Positions 11,057 to 18,985 are shown, counted from the stretch's first letter. The stretch is DNA of 28,850 bases from Pseudomonadota bacterium (GCA_022572105.1 JACZWN010000011.1:1-28850); one strand, 5' to 3'. The notes: generated by a model not told the origin, from the letters alone. Made by a program: numbers and translations.

Positions 11057-11938
11057 ATGACGGATTTTGCCAGCGACGCGCTGGTCGACACGGGTTGGCT
11101 GGCCGAGCACCTGGAGGCGCCCGACGTGCGCGTCGTGGACGCCAGCTACTACCTGCCGCACGAGGGCTTGGACCCGCGCGCCGAGTACCACGCCCATCAC
11201 CTCCCGGGCGCGGTGTTCTTCGACATCGACGAGATCGCCGACACCGACAGCCCCCTGCCCCACATGCTGCCCGCGCCGGAGAAGTTCTCCTCCCGGGTAC
11301 GCAAGCTGGGCTTGGGCGACGGCCTGCGCATCGTCGTCTACGACCAGCGCGGCATCTGGAGCGCGCCGCGCGTCTGGTGGGCCTTTCGGCTGTTCGGGCA
11401 CGAGGACGTGGCGGTGCTGGACGGCGGCCTGCCCAAGTGGCTGAGCGAGGGACGACCCGTGGCCGAGGGTCCGGTCCAGGCCGAGGCGCGTCATTTCACC
11501 GCGCGCATGAACACCCTCATGGTGCGCGACAAGGCGCAGCTGCTGGCCAACCTGGAATCCCGGCGCGAGCAGGTCCTGGATGCGCGCGCCGCCGGCCGCT
11601 TCACCGGCGAACAGCCGGAGCCGCGCCCGGGCATGCGCGGCGGCCATATCCCGGGCAGCCTGAGCCTGCCGTTCGCGAACCTGGTCGATCCCGAGACCCA
11701 GACCATGCTGGCGCCCGAGACGCTCGAAGCGCGCTTCCTCGCCGTCGGCCTCGACCTGTCGCGCCCAGTGGTCACCACCTGCGGCTCGGGTATTACGGCC
11801 GGGGTGCTGGCGTTTGGCCTGCACCTGCTCGGCCACCGGCGGACGGCGGTCTACGACGGCTCCTGGGCCGAGTGGGGCCTGCCCGACGGAGACACGCCGG
11901 TGGAGACCGGGCCCGCGCGCGCCGAATCCGCCGGTTAG
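11057..11938 (+). CDS. sseA: 3-mercaptopyruvate sulfurtransferase
   Basis: A 293-residue tandem-rhodanese protein transferring sulfane sulfur from 3-mercaptopyruvate to thiophilic acceptors. The N-terminal rhodanese domain is inactive, with YDQRGIWSAPR where an active cysteine loop would be. The C-terminal domain holds the catalytic loop CGSGITA (C242), the mercaptopyruvate-type sequence rather than the thiosulfate type. ATG at 11057 has GGGAGG 8 nt upstream. It lies 31 bp after alaX and 5 bp before the GNAT gene, in one operon with cysK. Confidence 0.93.
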   Translation: MTDFASDALVDTGWLAEHLEAPDVRVVDASYYLPHEGLDPRAEYHAHHLPGAVFFDIDEIADTDSPLPHMLPAPEKFSSRVRKLGLGDGLRIVVYDQRGIWSAPRVWWAFRLFGHEDVAVLDGGLPKWLSEGRPVAEGPVQAEARHFTARMNTLMVRDKAQLLANLESRREQVLDARAAGRFTGEQPEPRPGMRGGHIPGSLSLPFANLVDPETQTMLAPETLEARFLAVGLDLSRPVVTTCGSGITAGVLAFGLHLLGHRRTAVYDGSWAEWGLPDGDTPVETGPARAESAG

Positions 11939-11943
11939 ACGCA

Positions 11944-12963
11944 ATGTCCGGGCCGGACGCCCCCCTTCCGGAGCGTGCGATCCGCGCCTACCGCCCGGGT
12001 GACCGGGACGCGGTGGTCGCGTTGTGGGAGCGCTGCGGGCTCATCGTCCGGTACAACGATCCCGACCGCGACATCGCGCTGTGGCGCGCCTCGCCGAACG
12101 CCGAGATCTTCGTCGGCGAACAGAGCGGGCGGATCGTCGCCACGGTCTGCATCGGCCACGACGGCCACCGCGGCTATCCCTACTACGTCGCCGTCGATCC
12201 GGAGATTCAGGGCCAGGGCATGGGCCGGCGCATGATGCGCCACGCCGAGGCCTGGCTGGCGCGCCTCGGCGTGCCCAAGATGAACGTCATGGTGCGCGAC
12301 ACCAACGAGAAGGTGCGCGACTTCTATCGGACCATCGGCTACGAGGAGACGCCGCGCCTGGTGCTTGGCCGCTGGCTCACGCCCGATTCCGAGCCGCCCA
12401 AGCCCGGCCCCCACGAGGTCGGCACTCTCGCCTGCACGCTCACCTATCTCGAGATGACCGAGAAGCCGGCGCGCCCGCCGGCCGCCCCGCCGCACCGGCT
12501 TCACGTCGCCCTGCTGCGCGCCCGCCAGCCGACCGTCGCGTTCTACCGCTTCCTCTACGACACCGTGGGCGAGGCCTGGCTGTGGTACGAGCGGCGCGCC
12601 ATGGACGATGACGCGCTCAAGGCCGTCATCCATGACCAGAGGGTTGAGATCTACGTGCTCTACGTCGAGGGCGTGCCGGCCGGCTTCGCCGAGCTCGACC
12701 GGCGCGCGGAGCCGGACATCGAGCTCACCTACTTCGGTCTGGTGCCCGAGTTCATCGGGCGCGGCCTCGGCGACTACCTGCTGTCGGCGGCACTCGACAT
12801 GGCCTGGAGCTACGAGCCCAAGCGCGTCTGGGTGCACACCAATACCCTCGACCACCCGCGCGCGCTGGCGCTCTACCAGCGCTTTGGCTTCAAGCCCTAC
12901 AAGCAGGAACGGAAGACGATCCCCGACCCGCGGATCGCCGGCCTCATTCCGTCGCGCGGGTGA
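11944..12963 (+). CDS. Fusion of two GNAT acetyltransferase domains
   Basis: A 339-residue protein. Domain 1 (about 10-155) resembles YpeA: ALWERCGLIVRYNDP, then YYVAVDPEIQGQGMGRRMM (acetyl-CoA loop Q/GxGxGRR), then NVMVRDTNEKVRDFYRTIGYEE. Domain 2 (about 175-335) has RPTVAFYRFLYDTVGEAWLWYERR, the acetyl-CoA loop EFIGRGLGDYLL, and NTLDHPRALALYQRFGF. Between them TYLEMTEKPARPP looks like the usual start of the second protein without its methionine, so two adjacent genes appear fused in frame. Substrates (protein N-termini, amines or antibiotics) cannot be read from sequence. The start is 5 bp after sseA; no strong ribosome-binding site is seen, suggesting coupled translation. Confidence 0.85.
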   Translation: MSGPDAPLPERAIRAYRPGDRDAVVALWERCGLIVRYNDPDRDIALWRASPNAEIFVGEQSGRIVATVCIGHDGHRGYPYYVAVDPEIQGQGMGRRMMRHAEAWLARLGVPKMNVMVRDTNEKVRDFYRTIGYEETPRLVLGRWLTPDSEPPKPGPHEVGTLACTLTYLEMTEKPARPPAAPPHRLHVALLRARQPTVAFYRFLYDTVGEAWLWYERRAMDDDALKAVIHDQRVEIYVLYVEGVPAGFAELDRRAEPDIELTYFGLVPEFIGRGLGDYLLSAALDMAWSYEPKRVWVHTNTLDHPRALALYQRFGFKPYKQERKTIPDPRIAGLIPSRG

Positions 12964-13009
12964 ACGGCCGAAGGGGTGGCGCCGACCGGATGGCGCGCTG
13001 GGGCCAGCC

Positions 13010-13025
13010 GCGCCGCAAACGGCGC
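13010..13025. terminator. Small hairpin between convergent genes
   Basis: GCGCCG-CAAA-CGGCGC, a perfect 6-bp stem, lies in the 72-bp gap between the convergent GNAT and aapP genes. No T-run follows on either strand, so a terminator role is only possible. Confidence 0.3.
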
Positions 13026-13035
13026 CGGGCACCGC

Positions 13036-13827
13036 CTACTGATGCAGGATCTGGCTGAGGAACAGCTTGGTGCGGTCGTGCTGCGGGTGATTGAAGAATT
13101 CGTGGGGTTCGTTCTGCTCGACGATCTCGCCCTCGTCCATGAACATCACCCGGTCGGCGACGGTCTTGGCGAAGCCCATCTCGTGGCTCACCACGATCAT
13201 GGTCATCCCGGTGTCGGCGAGTTCGACCATGACGTCGAGAACCTCCTTGATCATCTCCGGGTCGAGCGCCGAGGTCGGCTCGTCGAACAGCATGATCTTG
13301 GGGTTCATGCAGAGCGAACGGGCGATGGCCACGCGCTGCTGCTGACCGCCCGAGAGCTGGCCCGGATACTTGTTGGCCTGCTCGGGGATCTTGACCCGCG
13401 CGAGATACTTCATGGCCGCTTCCCGGGCCTCGACCTTGGGTATCTTGCGAACCCAGATCGGCCCCAGGGTGAGATTCTCGATGATGGTGAGATGGGGAAA
13501 CAGGTTGAAGCTCTGAAACACCATGCCCACTTCGCTGCGAATATGATCGATGTTCTTGAGATTCTTATCCAGCGTCATGTTGTCGACGACGATGGTGCCC
13601 TGTTGATGTTCCTCGAGCCGGTTGACGCAGCGGATGAGAGTCGATTTCCCCGATCCCGAAGGGCCGCAGACGACGATCCGCTCGCCCTTGTGGACCACGA
13701 GATCGATGTCCTTGAGGACGTGGAAATCGCCGTACCATTTATTGACCTTGTCGAACTCGATGATGACTTCCGACGAAGCGGCGGATGCCAACTGGGTTTG
13801 GGTTTCCTGCTCGTCCACGGATGTCAT
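13036..13827 (-). CDS. aapP: General L-amino acid ABC transporter, ATPase
   Basis: A 263-residue ATPase driving the Aap importer. Walker A is GPSGSGKST (55-63), the signature LSGGQQQRV (158-166), Walker B IMLFDEP (178-184), with the switch histidine in VVSHEMGF. The N-terminal 20 residues are a variable leader common in Aap ATPases. ATG at 13827 has GGAG 6-7 nt upstream and follows aapM by 25 bp. It is the last gene of the operon, the canonical aapJQMP order. Confidence 0.95.
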   Translation of the reverse strand: MTSVDEQETQTQLASAASSEVIIEFDKVNKWYGDFHVLKDIDLVVHKGERIVVCGPSGSGKSTLIRCVNRLEEHQQGTIVVDNMTLDKNLKNIDHIRSEVGMVFQSFNLFPHLTIIENLTLGPIWVRKIPKVEAREAAMKYLARVKIPEQANKYPGQLSGGQQQRVAIARSLCMNPKIMLFDEPTSALDPEMIKEVLDVMVELADTGMTMIVVSHEMGFAKTVADRVMFMDEGEIVEQNEPHEFFNHPQHDRTKLFLSQILHQ

Positions 13828-13852
13828 TGTTCTCTCCCCCGGTGTTCCCGGA

Positions 13853-15184
13853 TCAACGGTTGTCGCCGGCTGAAAGCTTCACTTCCAGATGCCGGCTGTA
13901 TTTCGACATGGCGAAGCAGACGATGAAGAATAGCATCGCGCCGAAGAGCAGCGGTTCCTTGTGGAGCCCGCGCCACGGTATGTCCTGACTGACCGAACGC
14001 AACATGCCGAGCACGTCGAACAACCCGATGATCGACACCAGGGTGGTATCCTTCAACAATCCGATGAAGCTGCCGACGATATTCGGAATCATATGCTTCA
14101 ATGCCTGGGGCATGACGATCAGGCCCATCGTCCCCCAATAGCCTAGGCCGATGGTATGGGCGGCCTCGTACTGGCCGTTGGGAATGGCCTGCAGGCCCGC
14201 GCGTACGGTCTCGGCCATGTAGCAGCCGGAAAACAGGCAAACCGCGATGATCACCTGTGTCAACTTGTTGAGAGGGACTCCCTCGGGCATGAACAGTGGG
14301 AACATGGTCGTCGCCATGAAGAGCACGGTGATCAATGGCACCGAGCGGAAGATTTCGATGAACGCCGTGCAGAGCACCCGGATTACCGGCAGTTTGGATC
14401 GCCGGCCAAGGGCCAAAAAGATGCCCAACGGAAGCGCTGCGGCGATACCGATACCCGAAATCACCAGGGTGAGGAACATGCCGCCCCATTTGGTCCAGGA
14501 GACCGCTTCGAAGGTCCACCACATCTGCAAGACGAAGACCACGACCAGGGCGCCCACGAAAATGGCGAGAATTGTGTTGCGCTGGCTCTCATCCGACGCA
14601 TCTTGTTTGCCCAATTTTTGGATCATGACTTCCCGCAAGCCGCGACCGCTGGACACCCCGATGATCACATTTAGGGTATTTCCGACCAGGAAAACTATCC
14701 CCAAGGTGACCATGACTTGCATGAAGATACCCTTCTCGCCGCCGGCGAAAAAATAACCGGCAAGGAAGGGATAGAGGAACACCGTGGACATGCCGATCAA
14801 GATCTTATCCTTGACCCGGGGCACCCAAAGCGGCGCCATCCACAGGACCAGCATCAAGGCACCGAGGTTGACCCGCCACAACTCTCCCCTCGGATAGCGG
14901 CCGTAAATGAAATTGTTCATCCACTGAATGACGCCGGCCCAGCAGGCGCCATCGATGCTGATATCGAAACACTCACGCCGGTCCTTGGCGACCCAAACGG
15001 CATCGGCCACGCCCCAAACGTAAAATCCCTTCACCGCCGCATAGATGATGTAAATGGAGACGATGGTGAGTAAGGCGTTGATCCAGGAGGAAAAAAGATT
15101 CTTGCGCAGCCACCCGAGGACCGTCGTTTCGGACAGGGGCGCGCTCCGGGCCGCCGTTCTTTCCGATTTGACCACGGCTGCCAT
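13853..15184 (-). CDS. aapM: General L-amino acid ABC transporter, permease AapM
   Basis: A 443-residue inner-membrane protein. The C-terminal half is a His/Glu/Gln-type permease core with the EAA loop EAAHTIGLGYWGTMGLIVMP and the conserved LKDTTLVSIIGLFD. The N-terminal half carries extra membrane segments and a periplasmic part with two cysteines (RRECFDISIDGACW) as in other AapM. The protein is longer than the roughly 380-400 residues I expect; a polar stretch QKLGKQDASDESQRN sits between helices. GGAG lies 8 nt before the ATG and overlaps the end of aapQ, with only 2 bp between the genes. Confidence 0.94.
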   Translation of the reverse strand: MAAVVKSERTAARSAPLSETTVLGWLRKNLFSSWINALLTIVSIYIIYAAVKGFYVWGVADAVWVAKDRRECFDISIDGACWAGVIQWMNNFIYGRYPRGELWRVNLGALMLVLWMAPLWVPRVKDKILIGMSTVFLYPFLAGYFFAGGEKGIFMQVMVTLGIVFLVGNTLNVIIGVSSGRGLREVMIQKLGKQDASDESQRNTILAIFVGALVVVFVLQMWWTFEAVSWTKWGGMFLTLVISGIGIAAALPLGIFLALGRRSKLPVIRVLCTAFIEIFRSVPLITVLFMATTMFPLFMPEGVPLNKLTQVIIAVCLFSGCYMAETVRAGLQAIPNGQYEAAHTIGLGYWGTMGLIVMPQALKHMIPNIVGSFIGLLKDTTLVSIIGLFDVLGMLRSVSQDIPWRGLHKEPLLFGAMLFFIVCFAMSKYSRHLEVKLSAGDNR

Positions 15185-15186
15185 GA

Positions 15187-16404
15187 TCAGCGCTCCACCA
15201 GTTGGACGCGTTTATTGTAGATGTTCAACAGGCCCGAAATGGAGAGGCTGATGAACATGTAGAAGGCCATGGTCATGCCGACCATTTCGACCGCGTAGCC
15301 GGCCTGGTTCAGGGCCGTCTGCATGAACAGCGCGACTATGTCCGAATAGCCGATGGCAATGGCCAGCGAGGAATTCTTGACACAGTTCATCCACAGGCTG
15401 ATCAGCGGCGGCACGATGGCGCGCATGGCCTGGGGAATGATGATCAAGGCCATCGCCCGGCCCGGTTTGAGGCCGATCGCCAGCGCCGCCTCGGTCTGTC
15501 CCTTGTTCACCGAGAGGATGCCGGCGCGCACCGATTCGGCGAGATGCGCCGCGTGATAGATGGTCAAGGAGACCAGCAGCGCCAGGAACGCCGGCGGCAG
15601 GCTGAAGCCGCCCCGGAAGTTGAACCCCTGGAGCGTCGGAAGATCCCACTCGAGCGGCGATCCGGTCACCAGATAGACGGCCCCCGGCACGAGAATCAGC
15701 AGGGCGACGGAGGCCGAGAAAATTGGGAATTGCTGGCCGGTCTCGTCCTGGCGCTTATGGGCCCAACGCCTGAGCAAGAACACACCGACGACAGTGGCGA
15801 CAAAGGCGGTGGTGGTCATCCAGAAGAGATCGCCCGGAACCGGCCAGGCCATATACAGGCCGCGATTGTTGATGAACAAGACCTCCGCGCCGCCGGAAAG
15901 ATCGACACTGTTCTTGACCCTGGGCAGCAGGGCGAAGACCCCGACATACCAAAAAATGATCTGCAGCAGCAGCGGGGTGTTGCGAATGATTTCCACAAAG
16001 GCCAGCGCCAGCCGGGCAACCAGCCAATTGTTGGAAAGCCTCAAGACGCCGACAAAGAAACCGAGGAAGGTACTCGCGACGATCGCGAAGCTAGAGACCA
16101 GAAGGGTGTTGAGGCAGCCGATCAGGAAGATGCGGCCGTAGGTCCCAATGCCGGGCTCGTATTCGATAAGCTTGAAGTCGGTGTCGAACCCGGCGGTAGC
16201 GGTCAGGAAGCCAAAGCCGGTGTTCATCCCGCGAATTTCGAGATTATGGGCCGTGTTCGTGATCAGATACCAGGCGAGCCAGCCGACGGTGCAAGCCGTC
16301 AGAAGCTGATAGAACACCGAGCGCACGCGCTCGTCATGGAAAAAGTCGAACCGCTCTTTCGGCTTGACGTGCGCCGATGCTTTATCGCTATCGGTGACGG
16401 CCAT
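15187..16404 (-). CDS. aapQ: General L-amino acid ABC transporter, permease AapQ
   Basis: A 405-residue inner-membrane permease. After a cytoplasmic leader come the helix VFYQLLTACTVGWLAWYLI, the AapQ-type periplasmic region with GFGFL, and the core. The EAA loop is EAALAIGLKPGRAMALIIIP, followed by NCVKNSSLAIAIGYSDI. The ending LNIYNKRVQLVER is typical. It pairs with AapM to form the translocation path. It starts 90 bp after aapJ, with a stem-loop in that gap. Confidence 0.95.
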   Translation of the reverse strand: MAVTDSDKASAHVKPKERFDFFHDERVRSVFYQLLTACTVGWLAWYLITNTAHNLEIRGMNTGFGFLTATAGFDTDFKLIEYEPGIGTYGRIFLIGCLNTLLVSSFAIVASTFLGFFVGVLRLSNNWLVARLALAFVEIIRNTPLLLQIIFWYVGVFALLPRVKNSVDLSGGAEVLFINNRGLYMAWPVPGDLFWMTTTAFVATVVGVFLLRRWAHKRQDETGQQFPIFSASVALLILVPGAVYLVTGSPLEWDLPTLQGFNFRGGFSLPPAFLALLVSLTIYHAAHLAESVRAGILSVNKGQTEAALAIGLKPGRAMALIIIPQAMRAIVPPLISLWMNCVKNSSLAIAIGYSDIVALFMQTALNQAGYAVEMVGMTMAFYMFISLSISGLLNIYNKRVQLVER

Positions 16405-16449
16405 GACAATTGGGCCCTGATATTTCGCCTAGGCTCAACCCGAAAGGAG

Positions 16450-16485
16450 CGGCGCCCAGCCCTTAATCTAAGGGGCCGGGCGCCG
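16450..16485 (-). terminator. Stem-loop between aapJ and aapQ
   Basis: CGGCGCCC pairs with GGGCGCCG, and after a small internal loop CCCTT pairs with AAGGG around AATCT. It begins about 10 bp after the aapJ stop. CTCCTTTCGGG follows on the transcribed strand without a real U-run, so it may act as an attenuator or 3' mRNA stabiliser that raises aapJ over aapQMP. The structure is seen; the role is inferred. Confidence 0.65.
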
Positions 16486-16494
16486 TTGATAATC

Positions 16495-17535
16495 CTAGCG
16501 GAACGGCGGGGCGTACATCAGCCCGCCGCGGGTCCAGAGTTCGTTCGCCGACCCGGCCCGGCCGATTTTGATGCCCAATTCGCCGCCACCCATATAGCGT
16601 TCGTAGATTTCGCCGTAATTGCCAACCTGCTTGATGATGTTGTAGGCCCAATCCTTGGAGAGGCCCAAGCCCTCATTCAGGTTGCCCTCGGCGCCGAGCA
16701 TGCGGCGGACCGAGGCGTTGGTCGAGTTGGCGCGCATGTCGTCGACGTTGGCTTGGGTAACACCGAGTTCCTCGGCGTTGATCAACGCGTAGACCGTCCA
16801 TTTGACGATGTCGAACCACTGGCCGTCACCCTGCCTCACCGCCGGAGCCAGAGGCTCCTTGGAGATGGTCTCGGGGAGAAGGAGATGGTCGTCGGGATTG
16901 GGGAACGCCGCCTTGATGGAGGCGATCGACGACTTGTCGTTGGTCAGCGCATCGCAACCGCCCGCAAGATAGGTGTCGTTGCGGACGTTGGAGTCCTCGA
17001 ACGTGACCGGGCTAATGTCGAGATTGTTGACCCGGCTGAAGTCCGCCAGGTTCAACTCCGTGGTGGTGCCGGTCAACACGCATACCGTGGCGCCCTTTAG
17101 CTCGAGCGCGCTCTTGATGCCGGTATCCTTGGGCACCATGAAGCCCTGGCCGTCATAGAAGTTGATCGCCGTGAAGTCGAGGCCGAGCTGGGTGTCGCGA
17201 AGCAACGTCCAGGTGGCCGTCCGCGACAGAAGGTCGGACTCGCCGTTGGCTAGCGCGGTAAAGCGGACCTGGCTGCTGACCGATTGAATCTCCAGCTTCG
17301 ACTTGTCGCCGAAAATGGCCGCGGCGACAGCCTGGCAGATCGAAACGTCGCTGCCGTACCACTCGCCATTGGCGTCGAGATTATAGAAGCCCGGCGCCGG
17401 TGCGCCGACCTGGCAACGCAGGTGGCCGCGCTTCTTCACGATATCGAGCGTCGACTCCGCCGACGCGCCGACGCCACCCGCAACCATCAGCGCGAAGGCT
17501 GAAACGGCCAGCGTCAATAATCTTGTGAATTTCAT
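16495..17535 (-). CDS. aapJ: General L-amino acid-binding periplasmic protein
   Basis: A 346-residue family 3 solute-binding protein. The signal peptide is residues 1-26 (MKFTRLLTLA, then GGVGASA before EST). The mature start TLDIVKKRGHLRCQVGAPAPGF, then SQVRFTALANGESDLLSRTATWTLLRDTQLGLDF, is diagnostic of AapJ. ATG at 17535 has AGGAG 9 nt upstream. It binds a broad range of L-amino acids and delivers them to AapQM. As first gene of the operon it is preceded by a 10-bp inverted repeat that may be regulatory. Confidence 0.96.
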   Translation of the reverse strand: MKFTRLLTLAVSAFALMVAGGVGASAESTLDIVKKRGHLRCQVGAPAPGFYNLDANGEWYGSDVSICQAVAAAIFGDKSKLEIQSVSSQVRFTALANGESDLLSRTATWTLLRDTQLGLDFTAINFYDGQGFMVPKDTGIKSALELKGATVCVLTGTTTELNLADFSRVNNLDISPVTFEDSNVRNDTYLAGGCDALTNDKSSIASIKAAFPNPDDHLLLPETISKEPLAPAVRQGDGQWFDIVKWTVYALINAEELGVTQANVDDMRANSTNASVRRMLGAEGNLNEGLGLSKDWAYNIIKQVGNYGEIYERYMGGGELGIKIGRAGSANELWTRGGLMYAPPFR

Positions 17536-17559
17536 CTCCCTGTTCTCCTAGTTGGCTCT

Positions 17560-17598
17560 ACTGCCTCGACGAGCATTTCTATTGGCTATCGAGGCAGT
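17560..17598. promoter_or_regulatory. 10-bp inverted repeat upstream of aapJ
   Basis: ACTGCCTCGA and TCGAGGCAGT are exact reverse complements separated by 19 nt. The element ends 25 nt before the aapJ start codon. It could be an operator for a dimeric regulator or a stem in the leader RNA. It could also end the small gene at 17707-17907, but no T-run follows. Confidence 0.5.
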
Positions 17599-17706
17599 GA
17601 TCAAGGTCCAAACCACGTCCAAGTTAACCGCTAGCGTCCTGAACCGCAACAGCCTTTAGCCACGAGCCCCCGGCTGCGGATTTTAGCCGCTACCACCAGT
17701 GCCGGT

Positions 17707-17907
17707 TTAGCGTGGTTCGCAAGCAAACCGCTTAGCAAGGGCACGCGGGTTTACTCGCTTCAGGTCGGCCTGGATCTCCTCGGCGCGCGCCTTGCGCTGG
17801 AGGCAAAGCGCCTCCGTCGGATAGGGGATGGCCCCCCAGCCCTGCTGCGCGTCGCCGCGAACCCAGTCGCCGCCCATGAGAAAGTAAACCACCAGCAGGT
17901 ATTCCAT
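17707..17907 (-). CDS. Small protein of unknown function (66 residues)
   Basis: ATG at 17907 has GGAG 5 nt upstream. The product begins MEYLLVVYFLMGGDWVRGD, a short hydrophobic stretch, then GWGAIPYPTEALCLQRKARAEEI and ends KRFACEPR. The two cysteines and the aromatic start recall small alphaproteobacterial periplasmic or membrane-linked proteins of unknown role. The frame stays open upstream to 18108, but that part runs into the palindrome cluster and lacks a ribosome-binding site. It lies upstream of aapJ on the same strand; a functional link is not evident. Confidence 0.65.
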   Translation of the reverse strand: MEYLLVVYFLMGGDWVRGDAQQGWGAIPYPTEALCLQRKARAEEIQADLKRVNPRALAKRFACEPR

Positions 17908-18017
17908 GGCTCTCCAGCCCGCTTCCTCACCTCGGCGTCGATGCGCCCGGTTCGGCGCCGGGCCTCTTTCGCCGAGCGCCCCGCCCGGCGCGCCCTCGGT
18001 CGTTATCGCGTCCCTAA

Positions 18018-18067
18018 GCGGAGTGATCCTGGTCCGGCCACGAATGGCCGGACCAGGATCACTCTGC
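18018..18067. repeat. 20-bp perfect inverted repeat with 4-nt loop
   Basis: Arms 18021-18040 and 18045-18064 are exact reverse complements (start GAGTGATCC, end GGATCACTC) around the loop CGAA. One G-T pair and two more pairs extend the stem to 18018-18067. It is the strongest hairpin in the window and lies outside coding sequence. See the palindrome cluster finding. Confidence 0.85.
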
Positions 18068-18070
18068 AAG

Positions 18071-18080
18071 CCCTTAAGGG
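18071..18080. repeat. 10-bp palindrome between two large hairpins
   Basis: CCCTTAAGGG is a perfect palindrome located between the hairpins at 18018-18067 and 18084-18140. Confidence 0.7.
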
Positions 18081-18083
18081 TCT

Positions 18084-18140
18084 GGCAGGTTTTGCGAAGC
18101 CCGCCCACACATGGTGTGGGCGGAGTTTCGAAAACCTGCC
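18084..18140. terminator. Large hairpin at the 3' end of the 18140-18985 gene
   Basis: The outer arms GGCAGGTTTT and AAAACCTGCC, the middle CGAA with TTCG, and the inner CCGCCCACAC with GTGTGGGCGG form a 24-bp interrupted stem with an ATG loop. It begins at the stop codon of the minus-strand gene and is symmetrical, so it could stop transcription in both directions. There is no long T-run. Confidence 0.65.
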
Positions 18141-18985
18141 TAGCTGCCGACCTCGATCGCGCGCCAGTATTTGGTGTTGAGCTTGCCGATGAAGGTATCG
18201 TGCTGCGAGCCCAGGCACTGGCGCAGGCTCATCATCCCGCCGAGGGTCGCGGCGGAGCAGCGCTCGAAACCCGCCTGCGCCAGGGCGCGGCCGGGCGCGC
18301 CGGCCGGCGGCGCCAAACTCAGCCATAGCCGTTCGCGCTGGTCCTGGTCGGCGCGGCCGCGGCGCGGCAAGGCGTTGATCATGCGCGCGGTGAACCGCGC
18401 GGCGTCGACCCGCTCGTCGCCATTGTCCACGACCGCCGCCGCGGCGCTCCGAAGCGGTCCCGTCGCCAGGATGATGTCGATCTCGCTATGGGGCCTGGCA
18501 TCGTCCGGGACCGGCTCCGGAATCAGGCTCGCGCGCGCGCCGACGCTGACGCGCACCGAGGCCAGGTCGAAGCGCTCGAGCACGCTCTCCGGAAGGCTCA
18601 TCCGGATCGCGGTATGCCCGCGCTCCGTGGTGATGGTGAGCAGCTCCGCACCGGCCAAGACGACCGTCGTGCCGTCCCGCCGCACGCCGTCGAGCGTGAG
18701 GGTGCTCGGGTCATGGATGTAATAGGCCGTGCCCGGTTCCGGCGACGACCGGCGCTGCTCGATGCAATAAACGGTGAACTCGGCACCGCACTCGCCGCGC
18801 TCGCACTGCAAGGTCACCGGCTCGGCGCTGGCGATCACGGCGAGGATTTGCGGCGCCGCGGCGGCCTGGGATGCGCCCAGCGCCCACAACAGAGGCACGG
18901 CCCACAACAGAGGCACGGCCCGCAATAGTGGCACGGCCCGCAATAGCGGCACCCGCGCCACGCCGAATCGAAAACTTCCGCCCAT
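18140..18985 (-). CDS. Exported protein of unknown function
   Basis: A 281-residue product. ATG at 18985 has GGGAG 7 nt upstream; an in-frame upstream start at 19090 lacks one. The signal peptide core is built from four VPLL[RW]A units (18-bp tandem repeat) and ends near ASQAAAA. The mature part has paired cysteines (LQCERGECGAEFTVYC) and later C residues near the C terminus (FERCSAATLGGMMSLRQC), suggesting disulfides in the periplasm. No enzyme motif is visible. It is divergent from hisI. Homologues probably exist in related alphaproteobacteria, but I cannot name a family. Confidence 0.7.
   Translation of the reverse strand: MGGSFRFGVARVPLLRAVPLLRAVPLLWAVPLLWALGASQAAAAPQILAVIASAEPVTLQCERGECGAEFTVYCIEQRRSSPEPGTAYYIHDPSTLTLDGVRRDGTTVVLAGAELLTITTERGHTAIRMSLPESVLERFDLASVRVSVGARASLIPEPVPDDARPHSEIDIILATGPLRSAAAAVVDNGDERVDAARFTARMINALPRRGRADQDQRERLWLSLAPPAGAPGRALAQAGFERCSAATLGGMMSLRQCLGSQHDTFIGKLNTKYWRAIEVGS
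18882..18953. repeat. 18-bp in-frame tandem repeat, four copies
   Basis: Units start at 18882, 18900, 18918 and 18936. Copies 1 and 2 (GCCCACAACAGAGGCACG) are identical; copies 3 and 4 share a variant beginning GCCCGCAATAG. They encode VPLLWA or VPLLRA repeats in the signal peptide of the minus-strand gene. Confidence 0.9.

Noticed and set aside
11095..12963. 622-residue frame starting inside sseA
   Set aside because: The first 280 residues are an out-of-frame reading of sseA; only the part from 11944, the double GNAT, is real.
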